From: Dokdonella koreensis DS-123
GTDB taxonomy: Bacteria > Pseudomonadota > Gammaproteobacteria > Xanthomonadales > Rhodanobacteraceae
DNA length: 64,000 bases
Reading direction: 5' to 3'
Assembly (NCBI RefSeq): GCF_001632775.1
Contig: NZ_CP015249.1
Location: forward strand, 3,638,686-3,702,685
Shown here: piece after piece, positions 1 to 8,190 of the stretch
Numbering within the stretch: the first letter of the stretch is position 1
Layout of the letters: each line of letters opens with the position of its first letter
Notes under the pieces: generated by a model
Told to the model about the DNA's origin: nothing
The model's database searches: none
What the model saw: the letters and a program-made list of their open reading frames with translations, nothing else
Translations under genes and position numbers: made by a program

Positions 1-369
1 CCGATGGTCGCGCGCCACGCCGCTCGGGGCACGATCGGCGTAGTGCACGATGCCGGCCGCGTCGACCCAGCGATGGATCGCGCGCTCCTGCCGGGCCACC
101 TTCGCACCGGTACCCGCCAGGCAGCGCGCCGAGTCGCCGCGCGGCGTCCCGTCGTGCACCTCGCCGGCGACCGCCAGGGGCGGACCGATGGGCGGCGTGC
201 TGCCGTGCGCGTCGGACGCTTCCACCGGCAAGGGCGTGGAAGCGACCGCCGCAGGGACGGCCGGCGCGGGCGCGGCCACGGTGGGCACCGGTGCCGATGC
301 GGGCGCCGGATCGCGACAGGCGGCCAGCAGGGCCGCCCCCGCCAGCACGAGCGGCAGGTGCCGCTTCAC
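1..369 (-). CDS. DUF4124-domain lipoprotein, 3' end outside the window
   Basis: The GTG start overlaps the stop of the upstream DUF2127 gene by four bases (GTGA), and 123 codons lie in the window before it runs off the left edge. Residues 1-18 form a lipoprotein signal peptide ending in the lipobox LLAAC (Cys18), so the product should be lipid-anchored in the envelope. A low-complexity Ala/Pro/Val stretch of about 30 residues follows. Near the visible end is a segment with IHRWVDAAGIVHYADRAP, the typical core of DUF4124, a small beta domain common in gammaproteobacterial envelope proteins. Its function is unknown. It is the last visible gene of a three-gene minus-strand unit behind ycaQ. The family call rests on the single visible DUF4124 core; the rest of the protein is not in view. 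Confidence 0.75.
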   Translation of the reverse strand, partial: MKRHLPLVLAGAALLAACRDPAPASAPVPTVAAPAPAVPAAVASTPLPVEASDAHGSTPPIGPPLAVAGEVHDGTPRGDSARCLAGTGAKVARQERAIHRWVDAAGIVHYADRAPSGVARDHR

Positions 370-854
370 GTCGCGGCTCCCGCGGCGCGCGACCGCCGCA
401 GCAGCACGATCAGGTAGACCAGGATCGCGCCGTTGGCCACCAGGACCAGCACGCGCAGCCACCCCGGGTGGCGCCAGTTCTCCCACACCTCGAAGGGGAT
501 CAGCGAGGCGGTCACGGCCACGGTCAGGTATTCGCCCCAGCGGCGGCCGCGCCACAAGCCGATCCCTTCGACCAGGAACACCGACGCGTACGCCAGCGCC
601 AGGACCGCGAACCAGGACCAGCGCCCGGCCGGCGGCACCGGCACCGCCGCGAGCCAGCCGGCCAGCAGGTGGTGGCCGGCGGCGAACGGGCCGAGCGCAT
701 GCGACAGCCGATGCATGACGGACGGATCGTCGAGCGCATGCAGCCCCACCGCCAGCGATGCCAGCAGCGCGCTCTTGGTGAACTTGAAGACGGCGATGCC
801 GCGCAGTGCGACGGGTACCGCGCGATGCGAGGCAGGGTCGCCGGCCATCGTCAT
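366..854 (-). CDS. DUF2127 family integral membrane protein
   Basis: This 162-residue protein has four likely membrane segments. They include an N-terminal one beginning GIAVFKFTKSALLASL and a C-terminal one around VLVLVANGAILVYLIVLLRR. The pattern of an early Phe-Lys pair, a central LVEGIGLWRGRRWGEY and a later PFEVWE matches DUF2127, a family with no known biochemical role. The ATG at 854 overlaps the ycaQ stop by four bases (ATGA), so translation is probably coupled to ycaQ; an alternative ATG two codons downstream is possible. Its own stop overlaps the start of the downstream lipoprotein gene in the same way, so the three genes form one transcription unit. Role in the cell: inner membrane, otherwise unknown. 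Confidence 0.8.
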   Translation of the reverse strand: MTMAGDPASHRAVPVALRGIAVFKFTKSALLASLAVGLHALDDPSVMHRLSHALGPFAAGHHLLAGWLAAVPVPPAGRWSWFAVLALAYASVFLVEGIGLWRGRRWGEYLTVAVTASLIPFEVWENWRHPGWLRVLVLVANGAILVYLIVLLRRSRAAGAAT

Positions 855-2113
855 GCCGAAGCCGCCAGTTCGGCGCGCAGGCGCTTGGCGAAATCGCGCG
901 GGTCGCTGCGCCGCACGACGATCCGCGGCGTGCGATGCCAGGCCGCGCAGGCCCGCAGCGCGCGGCCCAGATCGGCCAGCAGCGTCGCATCCGGCACCAC
1001 GTCCGGCTCGAGGTGGACGGACTTGACCTCGAACAGGCCCTCGGCGCGATGCGCCTTGGCGTCGAGGCGGCCGACCAGGCGTCCCCGCTGCAGGATCGGC
1101 AGCACGAAGTAACCGAAGCGGCGCTTCTCGGCCGGCGTGTAGCACTCAAGGCGATAGTCGAACCCGAACAGCTCGCCGGCGCGCGTGCGATCCCAGACCA
1201 CCGGATCGAACGGCGACAGCAGCGTCGTGTGGCTGGCACGCAGCCGGCCGGCCTGCGCGCGCCGCAGGTCGGCTTCCAGATCGCGATGGACGTAGCCGGC
1301 CGCGTCCCAGCCGTCGACCTCCACGCGCAGCAGTTCGCCGCGCTCCACCGGCTCGTCGAGATCGGCATCCCGGTAGCGGCGTCCACTGCGGTAGTAGTCG
1401 GCGATCCATGCCGCGCGCGCGATGCCCAGCGCCTTGACCGCGGCGGCGATCTGCCGCTGCCGCACCTCCGCGGCCGGCAGCGCCTCGCGATCCCAGTCCG
1501 GCTGCACGCGGCCGATCACGCGCTCGGGCAGGTCGTAGACGCGATGGAAGTTCTCGCGCCGCGCGATCATCAGATGACCCAGCGCGAACGCAGCTTCCAG
1601 CCAGCGCTTCTCGTCCTTCCATCCCCACCAGGCGCTGGCACGCCCCTGCGTGCGCTCGAAATCGGCGGCCTTGACCGCGCCGTTGGCACGCACGTGGTCG
1701 ATCAGGCGCTGCATCGGCTCGGCCTGTTCCCGCGCCATGCGCTGCGCGTGCTTCATCGACCAGTGATGGCCGCGCGTGTCCCGCGCCGAGCGGTGCAGCG
1801 CGAAATCCGACGCCGGCGCGAAGCAGGCCTCGTGCGACCAGCACTCGAAGATCGCCGCATCCGCCAGGGCCGCGTCCAGCCACTCGGGCCGGTAGTCGCC
1901 GAGCCGCGAGAACAGCACCAGGTACGGGCTGCGCGCGACCACGTGGATCGTGTCGATCTGCAGCAGACGCATGCGCTCGATCGCCGCGAGCACGTCGCCC
2001 TGCCGCGCGCGCCGGCGCGGCGCGGCCAGCAGGCCCTGGGCGGAAAGATGCAGGAGGCGCGCCTGCTGCGCGTCGAGGATCGGCAAGGCGGGAATGTCCG
2101 TGGAGACCGTCAC
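851..2113 (-). CDS. ycaQ: YcaQ-family winged-helix DNA glycosylase (interstrand crosslink repair)
   Basis: The product is about 420 residues, as expected for YcaQ/AlkX, whose characterised members unhook DNA interstrand crosslinks and excise bulky N7-alkylguanine by base excision. Hallmarks visible are LLQIDTIHVVARSPYLVLFSRLG near the N terminus (catalytic QxD-type motif), WSHEACF, and the C-terminal LSPFDPVVWDR followed by RLECYTPAEKRRFGYFVLP. The GTG at 2113 is chosen because the YcaQ homology begins a few residues after it. The upstream in-frame codons to 2263 lack homology and would overlap the divergent gene's start. There is no strong Shine-Dalgarno. It heads an operon with DUF2127 and DUF4124 genes, neither of which has an obvious DNA repair role, so that linkage may be only transcriptional. 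Confidence 0.88.
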   Translation of the reverse strand: MTVSTDIPALPILDAQQARLLHLSAQGLLAAPRRRARQGDVLAAIERMRLLQIDTIHVVARSPYLVLFSRLGDYRPEWLDAALADAAIFECWSHEACFAPASDFALHRSARDTRGHHWSMKHAQRMAREQAEPMQRLIDHVRANGAVKAADFERTQGRASAWWGWKDEKRWLEAAFALGHLMIARRENFHRVYDLPERVIGRVQPDWDREALPAAEVRQRQIAAAVKALGIARAAWIADYYRSGRRYRDADLDEPVERGELLRVEVDGWDAAGYVHRDLEADLRRAQAGRLRASHTTLLSPFDPVVWDRTRAGELFGFDYRLECYTPAEKRRFGYFVLPILQRGRLVGRLDAKAHRAEGLFEVKSVHLEPDVVPDATLLADLGRALRACAAWHRTPRIVVRRSDPRDFAKRLRAELAASA

Positions 2114-2261
2114 GGAAGGTTCCGCCAGCCACGGCGCGTTGACAAGCACCCGGCGCCCGGCAGGCGGGCCACCGGCCGATGCCGCAGATGCGAAGTCGTT
2201 CGCAGTCCGCAGCGGCCGACCGGTGGAGGCTGTGACGCACCCCGGCTGGCTCGGCTCGCCC

Positions 2262-3608
2262 ATGCATCGCTCCCGCTACCGTCATTGCGCCCTCCTCGGA
2301 GCGTTCCTGGCTGCCGGACCGGCAGCGGCGGCCACCTATGCCGTGGGACCCGGCCGCCCGTTCGCCTCGCTGCAGGCGCTGTTCACCGACGTGACGCTGC
2401 GCCCGGGCGACGTCGTCGAGGTCGACGGCGGCGCCAGCTATCCGGGCGGCGCGGTGCTGCGCCAGGCCGGCACCACGGCCGCGCCGATCGTGCTGCGCGG
2501 CCGGCGGGTCGACGGGCGGCGGCCGCTGCTGAGCGGCGGCGTCAACACGATCGAGCTGCGGCGCGCGGACCACGTGGTCGTCGAAGGCTTCGAGATCACC
2601 GGCGGCAGCTCGCGCTGCGTCTTCGTCAATGCCGCCGATGTCGTCCTGCGCGACCTGCTGGTGCGCGACTGCAGCGGCCAGGGCATCCTGTCCAGCGACC
2701 AGGACTCGGGCTCGCTGACGCTCGAGTACAGCGAGATCCGCACCTCCGGCGGTGGCGACAGCCGCCATGCGCTCTACATCCAGACCGACGAGATCGCGCA
2801 TCCCGGCGCGGTCTTCCGGATGCGCTACAACTACCTGCACGACGGGCTCGGCGGCAACCTGCTCAAGAGCCGCGCCGAGCGCAACGAGATCCACTACAAC
2901 TGGTTCGAGAACGCCTACTACCACGAGCTCGAGCTGATCGGCCCGGACCAGTACACCCAGCAGGGCGGCTGGACGCCGGACTTGCGGCGCGAGGACTCCG
3001 AGGTGCTCGGCAACGTCATCGTGCACGGTGGCAGCTTCGGCGCCGTCATACGCCTGGGCGGCGACGGCACCGGCGAGAGCCGTGGCCGCTACCGCATCGT
3101 CAACAACACGATCGTCGCGACCGGCAGCGCGTCGAACTACACCGTGCTGCGGCTGTTCGAGGGCCTGGAGTCGGTCGAGGCGCACAACAACGTCATCCAT
3201 CGCACGACGCCGGGCAGCCTGCGCATCGAGCGCTCGACCGAGGCGGCCTGGAGCCTGGGCCGGCGCGTGGCCGGGTCGTACAACTGGGTTCCGGCGGGCG
3301 CCACCGACGTCCCGGCCGAATGGACCGGCACCCTGCTGGGCCAGGCGCCCGGATTCGTCGACGCGGCGCGCTTCGATTTCCGTCCTTCGGTTGCCAGCCC
3401 GCTGAACCAGGCCGGCCATCCGTCGCCCGCGAGCCCGGCCGCCTGGCCGTTCCCGGCCCCGACGCCGTTGCCGTTGCAGCTGCCGCCGATACGGCAGCCG
3501 CTGGCGCCCGGCACCGGCCTGGCGCGACCGCCCGAAGCACCGCCGACCATCGGCGCGCTGACCGGCAGCCGGCCCGATCCGGTGTTCCGCAGCGGCTTCG
3601 ACGGATGA
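2262..3608 (+). CDS. Secreted right-handed beta-helix protein (polysaccharide-lyase-like fold)
   Basis: The 448-residue product begins with a signal peptide (Cys-Ala-Leu-Leu-Gly core ending GPAAAA), so it is exported. The segment YAVGPGRPFASLQAL, followed by VTLRPGDVVEVDGG, is typical of the start of pectate-lyase/chondroitinase-B-like parallel beta helices. Many short repeats with Asn and Gly turns follow, such as EGFEITGGS, NYLHDGLGGNLLKS and VNNTIVATGS. The last 60 residues are Pro/Ala-rich and end in VFRSGFDG, a short tag discussed in the findings. No catalytic residues can be assigned with certainty, so substrate binding or lyase activity on polysaccharide is an inference from fold. The gene is divergent from ycaQ and convergent with the methyltransferase gene, so it is probably transcribed alone. 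Confidence 0.75.
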   Translation: MHRSRYRHCALLGAFLAAGPAAAATYAVGPGRPFASLQALFTDVTLRPGDVVEVDGGASYPGGAVLRQAGTTAAPIVLRGRRVDGRRPLLSGGVNTIELRRADHVVVEGFEITGGSSRCVFVNAADVVLRDLLVRDCSGQGILSSDQDSGSLTLEYSEIRTSGGGDSRHALYIQTDEIAHPGAVFRMRYNYLHDGLGGNLLKSRAERNEIHYNWFENAYYHELELIGPDQYTQQGGWTPDLRREDSEVLGNVIVHGGSFGAVIRLGGDGTGESRGRYRIVNNTIVATGSASNYTVLRLFEGLESVEAHNNVIHRTTPGSLRIERSTEAAWSLGRRVAGSYNWVPAGATDVPAEWTGTLLGQAPGFVDAARFDFRPSVASPLNQAGHPSPASPAAWPFPAPTPLPLQLPPIRQPLAPGTGLARPPEAPPTIGALTGSRPDPVFRSGFDG

Positions 3609-3650
3609 GGGGCGGCGCCGCGCGACGCGCAACGCGCCCGCGGCAACCGG

Positions 3651-4406
3651 CTATGCGGCCGGATCGCGCACCAGGTACCAGCGCCGGCCGTGCCAGCCGG
3701 GACCGGCCGATCCATCGTCCAGCGCCGCCAGCAGCCGCACCGCCGGATCCGCGGCCAGGCGTTCGTGCAGCACGGACTCGGGCAGCACGTGCATCTCGAA
3801 GACCGACCAGCGCCGCCAGAGCAGCCGGCGCAGCGGATTGAGCCAGCGGTTGGAGACGCGGGCGAACAGCCGGCCGCGCCGCGAACCGCGGTCGTGATCG
3901 GCGACGAACTGGAACGACGCCACGCCACCCGGCGCCAGCACGCGCGCGAACTCCGCCACGTAGCCGGCAGCCAGCCCGGTGGGGATGTGCTGCAGCGTCA
4001 TCGTCGAATAGACCAGGTCGACGCTGCGGTCGGCGATGCCTTCCAGGCGCGCGGAGGGATTCTCGCGGAACTCGACATTGGCCAGGTCGGCATTGATCCG
4101 GCGCGCGGTCTGGATCATCGTCGGCGAGACGTCGATGCCGACGACCCGCTCGAAGTGCCCCGCCAGCGCCCGTGACAGGCGGCCGGCGCCGCAGCCGAAG
4201 TCCAGCGCCACCGCCTTGCGCACCGGCAGGCCGTGCGCGGCAAGGCCGGCGAGCTGGGTCTCGATGTCGACCTGGCCGGTGGCGAGGAATTCCGACTCGT
4301 CCCAGCGCTGACCGCGCTTGCCGGGCTGCGACAGCACGGCCCACAGCGGGTCGTCACGGCCGAGCGCACTCCAGACCCGCTGCAAGCGGGCGAGATCGTC
4401 GTTCAT
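3651..4406 (-). CDS. Class I SAM-dependent methyltransferase
   Basis: The product is 251 residues. The Rossmann methyltransferase core is clear: motif I ALDFGCGAGRLSRAL, then VVGIDVSPTMIQTAR with the acidic residue that binds the SAM ribose, and VDLVYSTMTLQHIP followed by LAPGGVASFQF. This is the Methyltransf_11 arrangement. The C-terminal third is rich in Arg and Trp and probably forms the substrate-binding cap; the substrate is unknown. The ATG at 4406 lies ten bases behind the pilU stop, so the gene is likely the distal member of the pilU unit. A connection to twitching motility is possible only by position. Small-molecule methylation is the default interpretation. Confidence 0.8.
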   Translation of the reverse strand: MNDDLARLQRVWSALGRDDPLWAVLSQPGKRGQRWDESEFLATGQVDIETQLAGLAAHGLPVRKAVALDFGCGAGRLSRALAGHFERVVGIDVSPTMIQTARRINADLANVEFRENPSARLEGIADRSVDLVYSTMTLQHIPTGLAAGYVAEFARVLAPGGVASFQFVADHDRGSRRGRLFARVSNRWLNPLRRLLWRRWSVFEMHVLPESVLHERLAADPAVRLLAALDDGSAGPGWHGRRWYLVRDPAA

Positions 4407-4416
4407 CGGCAGGGCT

Positions 4417-5544
4417 TCAGCTCTCGACCAGCTCGACACCGTCGAGTCCCTGGCTCAGGGTGTGCGCGTCGCCGCCCTGGGCCAGCTTGATCTTCAGGCG
4501 CACCTCGTTGGCCGAATCGGCGTGGCGCAGCGCGTCCTCGTAGCTGATCTCGCCGGACTGGTACAGCTCGAACAGCGCCTGGTCGAACGTGCGCATGCCG
4601 AGGTTGGTCGATTCCTTCATCACGTCCTTCAGCTTGTGGATCTCGCCCTGGCGGATGTAGTCCTGCACCAGCGGCGTTCCGATGAGCACCTCGATCGCGG
4701 CGCGGCGCGACTTGCCGTCCGGCGTCGGGATCAGCTGCTGCGCCACCACGCCCTTGAGGTTCAGCGACAGGTCCATGAACAGCTGCATGCGCCGGTCTTC
4801 GGAGAAGAAATGGATGATGCGGTCCATCGCCTGGTTGGCGTTGTTGGCGTGCAGCGTGCACAGGCACAGATGGCCGGTCTCGGCGAAGTTGATCGCGTGC
4901 TCCATCGTCTCGCGCGTGCGCACCTCGCCGATCATGATGACGTCCGGCGCCTGGCGCAACGTGTTCTTCAGCGCGTTCTCCCAGCTGTCGGTGTCGATGC
5001 CGAGCTCGCGCTGGGTGATGATGCAGCCCTCGTGCTTGTGGACGTACTCGATCGGGTCCTCGATCGTGATGATGTGGCCGGTCGAGTTCTGGTTGCGGTA
5101 GCCGATCATCGCCGCCAGCGAGGTCGACTTGCCGGTGCCGGTGGCGCCGACGAAGATGACGATGCCGCGCTTGGTCATCGCCAGCGTCTTGATGATCGGC
5201 GGCAGGCTCAGCTCCTCGATCGTCGGAATCCGCGTCTCGATCCGCCGCAGCACCATGCCCACGCAGTTGCGCTGGTAGAAGCACGAGACACGGAAGCGCC
5301 CCACGCCGGTGACGGCGATCGCGAACTGGCACTCGTGCGTCTTCTCGAACTCCTCGCGCTGCGAGGGCGTCATCACGTTCAGCACCATGTCGCGCGACTG
5401 CTGCGGCGTCAGCACGTTCTGCGTGATCGGCGCGATGCGGCCCTGGACCTTCATCGAGGGCGCGATGCCGGCCGTGATGAACAGGTCCGACGCCTTCTTG
5501 TGCGCCATCAGCTTCAGGAACGAGGTGAAATCGACGCTGCTCAT
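4417..5544 (-). CDS. pilU: Type IV pilus retraction ATPase PilU
   Basis: The 375-residue protein is a hexameric secretion-type ATPase. It has an N-terminal PAS-like domain (LMAHKKASDLFITAGIAPS), Walker A GATGTGKST at about 133-141, Asp box HIITIEDPIEYVH, Walker B VIMIGEVR at about 202-209 and the His box TLHANNA. The stretch RIIHFFSEDRRMQLFMDLSL and the extended acidic tail past residue 345 favour PilU over PilT. PilU helps PilT depolymerise pili during twitching. The start at 5544 has a GGGAGG ribosome binding site. A pilT gene usually sits beside pilU; none is in this window, and the neighbours are a methyltransferase and membrane module A2, so this is an orphan copy. Confidence 0.93.
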   Translation of the reverse strand: MSSVDFTSFLKLMAHKKASDLFITAGIAPSMKVQGRIAPITQNVLTPQQSRDMVLNVMTPSQREEFEKTHECQFAIAVTGVGRFRVSCFYQRNCVGMVLRRIETRIPTIEELSLPPIIKTLAMTKRGIVIFVGATGTGKSTSLAAMIGYRNQNSTGHIITIEDPIEYVHKHEGCIITQRELGIDTDSWENALKNTLRQAPDVIMIGEVRTRETMEHAINFAETGHLCLCTLHANNANQAMDRIIHFFSEDRRMQLFMDLSLNLKGVVAQQLIPTPDGKSRRAAIEVLIGTPLVQDYIRQGEIHKLKDVMKESTNLGMRTFDQALFELYQSGEISYEDALRHADSANEVRLKIKLAQGGDAHTLSQGLDGVELVES

Positions 5545-5578
5545 GGAACCCTCCCCGCGCGGCCGGGCCGGCACGGGC

Positions 5579-6994
5579 TCATCTTACACCGGCGGTTCCC
5601 GCCGCCGTCCGCGACGGGTTCGGCGAATCGCGAAGCATCAGCACCAGCCACAGCACGGTGGCCGGCACCAGGTGCATCACCAGGCGATGGGCCGCGGTCT
5701 GGCTCTGCGCCCAGCTGGAAGCCGGCGTCAGGCAGAACAGCAGCAGCAGGAAGATCCAGCCACTGGCGAGAAACAGGCCGACCAGCCGCGCCTGCGGGTC
5801 CTCGCGCAGGCTGCGCCAGCGCAGCAGCAGCGCCAGCAGCACCGCCAGGAACAGCAGGTGCCAGTTGTCGGCGCCGAACGAGGCGGCCACGATCGCCAGG
5901 CCGCCCGGCCGCCAGCCCAGGCGGACCGGTTCGGCGACGTGGCTGGAAGCGGCCAGGCCCGAAGCGACCAGCCAGCCGTTGACGGTCTCGTTGAAGCCCA
6001 GCACCAGCACGAGGCCGGCGGCCAGGCCGGCCAGCGCCAGGCCGAGCATCCGGCGACGCCAGCGGATGCCGCCACGCGCATAGAGCATCAGCGCGACCAG
6101 CAGCACCATCCAGACCACGCCCTCGCGCTTGAGCAGCGGCAGGCAGAGCGCGAAGCCCGCGGCCAGCACCAGATAGCCCCTGCGCTCCGGCGCGTGCAGC
6201 CAGCACAGCCAGAAGGCCAGCGAGAACACCACGGCGGTGGCCACCCACAGGTCCAGGTAGCCGGCCAGTGCGACATGCGAGTCGATCAGCGGCATCGAGA
6301 CCAGGCCGTAGACCGCCAGCAGGGCCGGCAGCGCGCCGACGCCGAGGCGGCGCGACACCGCGTACACGCCGGTCAGCAGCGCCAGCAGCAGCGCCAGCCA
6401 GGGCAGCAGCAGCAGCGGCTCTTCCCAGGCACCGCGCGCCTGCGCCAGCAGCAGCTGCAACCAGGCGGACAGCTCCGGATAGTTCCATCCCACCATCGTG
6501 CGCGTCCCTTCGGTCGCCAGCCACGCCGATGGATCGACATAGGACGCGAAACGACCCGAAAGAAACCACGCCCGCGGCTTGATCAGCCAGGTCGCCCAGG
6601 CATCCCAGGGATAGGCCGGACGCAGCCAGACCTCGCAGACCAGCGGCACCAGGTGCAGCACGACCAGGGCCAGCAGGGCCCACCAGGCCAGGCGCGCACG
6701 CGGGGTCGGCGCCGCAGGCGGCAAAGCCGCCGCCGGCGCCGGCCGCCGCAGGAACGCGAAGGACCAGCTCGCCGCCGCGAGCAGGAAGGCGGCGATCGCG
6801 ACCCGCAGCGGAAGCCTGGCTGTCTCGGCCGGCATCAACAGCCCGGCCAGCAGCGCGCCGGCGAGCAGACCGACGAACAGGCCGGTGCCGGCGACCAGGG
6901 CCCAGTGCAGGCGATCGCGCGGCCAGCCCGCAGCGGCGACGACCAGGCCGGTTCCCAGCGCGACGAGCAGCGCGACTATCAGTGGATAGGTCAT
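5579..6994 (-). CDS. Polytopic membrane protein A2, paralogue of A1 (GT-C-like topology)
   Basis: This 471-residue protein has roughly 11-12 hydrophobic helices. It is a clear paralogue of the product of 9102-10538. Both share PWDAW with a downstream W..KP.(A/T)WFLSG near residue 130, a W.YP motif, and SMPLIDSHVALAGYLDLW (S-x-PL-x-D-x-HVALAGY-x-DLW) near residue 240. The shared acidic loop residues between early helices, in an otherwise hydrophobic protein, resemble polyprenol-phosphate-dependent GT-C glycosyltransferases, but I recognise no named family; that reading is inference. The ATG at 6994 overlaps the stop of B2 (ATGA), so A2 and B2 are translationally coupled and probably work together in the inner membrane. 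pilU follows 34 bases downstream. Confidence 0.72.
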   Translation of the reverse strand: MTYPLIVALLVALGTGLVVAAAGWPRDRLHWALVAGTGLFVGLLAGALLAGLLMPAETARLPLRVAIAAFLLAAASWSFAFLRRPAPAAALPPAAPTPRARLAWWALLALVVLHLVPLVCEVWLRPAYPWDAWATWLIKPRAWFLSGRFASYVDPSAWLATEGTRTMVGWNYPELSAWLQLLLAQARGAWEEPLLLLPWLALLLALLTGVYAVSRRLGVGALPALLAVYGLVSMPLIDSHVALAGYLDLWVATAVVFSLAFWLCWLHAPERRGYLVLAAGFALCLPLLKREGVVWMVLLVALMLYARGGIRWRRRMLGLALAGLAAGLVLVLGFNETVNGWLVASGLAASSHVAEPVRLGWRPGGLAIVAASFGADNWHLLFLAVLLALLLRWRSLREDPQARLVGLFLASGWIFLLLLFCLTPASSWAQSQTAAHRLVMHLVPATVLWLVLMLRDSPNPSRTAAGTAGVR

Positions 6995-8190
6995 CGGCCG
7001 TCCCGGGTGTCGACGCGAAAGACCTGCAGCACGCCGGCATCGATCAGCGATCGGGCCTCGAAGCGCTGCAGCCCGACGAACAGCTCGCGCGTGGGCGGAT
7101 AGAAACGCACGTCGTCGCGCCCGTAGAACACGAGAATCGCTCCGGCGGCGAAGTCGCGATCGCCGATCGTCCGGATCGGCCCGAACAGCGCGGTATTCAT
7201 CGGCTGGAGGTGATAGTTCAGCCGCAACGCCTCGTACACCGATGGCGCATCGACCAGCACGCGCGTCTCCGCGTCCTGCGGCAGCAGCGCGCGCTTGACC
7301 CGCTCGGCCGCGGACTGGAGCACGCCATCGGCGACCAGGCGCGAGCGCGCCGGCCAGTCCTTGCCGGCGTAGACCGCCTCGGTCGTGCCCAGGCGGCCGC
7401 GCAGTTGCCAAAGCCAGGTGGCGTCCAGCGCCAGCCAGCCGACCGCGACGGCGACGGCCAGGGCGGTGCCGGCGCGCCGCCAGCGCCGGCCGAACCAGAT
7501 CCATCCCCACAGGCCGACCAGGACGACGGCGCCGCTGGCGACCAGCACCAGCGCCGGACGGCGCGGCGAGTTGGGTCCGGCTTCGCGATCCACCGAACTG
7601 ACCGCGAACAGGCCCCAGGGCCGCTGCGCGAACCAGTCGGTGCGCAGTGCGTCCAGCGCGCCGGTCACCGAGGGCGACCACAACTCGGCGCCATGCAGGC
7701 GGAACGGCTGGAAACGCTGCTCGGAAGGCACCAGCTGCGCGATCGGGAACTGCGCGAAGCCGATCTCGACGATCGAGCCCTGCCATTCCTCCAGGTCGCT
7801 CAAGGTGAAGCTGGCCACACCGTCGCCGGGCTGCGGCAGCGTGACCACGTGCACTTCGCCGGGATCGTCGGCCCGGCGGAACAGCAGCGACATTTCCAGC
7901 ACCTGCGGAAAGCGCTCGAAGCGATAGCGCAGGATCGGGTAGTCGGCCGCCTCGATCGGCAGCAGGCTCATCGCCTGGACCGCCGAGCGGTTCTTGCCGA
8001 CCGCGCTGACCTGCAGGGCGTCATCATCGGGCGCACCGGCGCCCATGACCACGCGGAACCCGGAGCCGGGCAGTTCCAGCCGGTCCGCCGGCGCCACCGG
8101 CATGCCCCAGCGCACGCCGGCCGCCCAGGCCACCAGCAACGGAATGCTGATGCACAGGCTCAGGAAGAAGAGCACCCGCCGGACGATCAT
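6991..8190 (-). CDS. Membrane-anchored protein B2, paralogue of B1, with periplasmic jelly-roll-like domain
   Basis: The product is 399 residues, with an N-terminal membrane helix (VLFFLSLCISIPLLVAWAAG), then about 190 residues predicted to be periplasmic. Two or more central membrane segments follow (VLVASGAVVLVGLWGWIWF and AVAVAVGWLALDATWLW), then a soluble C-terminal domain. The periplasmic part contains LPQPGDGVASFTLSDLEEW followed by IVEIGFAQFP. B1 has the same pattern (LPWPGSGSGSFDLRALPEW and IEEIGFAEFP), and both continue to GAELWSPS. The repeated hydrophobic/Trp pattern suggests a carbohydrate-binding-like beta sandwich, but no named family is recognised. Its start overlaps the DUF455 stop and its stop overlaps the A2 start, both by ATGA, placing DUF455-B2-A2 in one coupled unit. 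Confidence 0.72.
   Translation of the reverse strand: MIVRRVLFFLSLCISIPLLVAWAAGVRWGMPVAPADRLELPGSGFRVVMGAGAPDDDALQVSAVGKNRSAVQAMSLLPIEAADYPILRYRFERFPQVLEMSLLFRRADDPGEVHVVTLPQPGDGVASFTLSDLEEWQGSIVEIGFAQFPIAQLVPSEQRFQPFRLHGAELWSPSVTGALDALRTDWFAQRPWGLFAVSSVDREAGPNSPRRPALVLVASGAVVLVGLWGWIWFGRRWRRAGTALAVAVAVGWLALDATWLWQLRGRLGTTEAVYAGKDWPARSRLVADGVLQSAAERVKRALLPQDAETRVLVDAPSVYEALRLNYHLQPMNTALFGPIRTIGDRDFAAGAILVFYGRDDVRFYPPTRELFVGLQRFEARSLIDAGVLQVFRVDTRDGR

Noticed and set aside
806-3841. Open frame of about 1,000 codons on the plus strand
   Set aside because: It runs antisense to ycaQ and out of frame with the beta-helix gene; composition is Arg/Ala/Gly-rich and it has no motif. GC-rich shadow.
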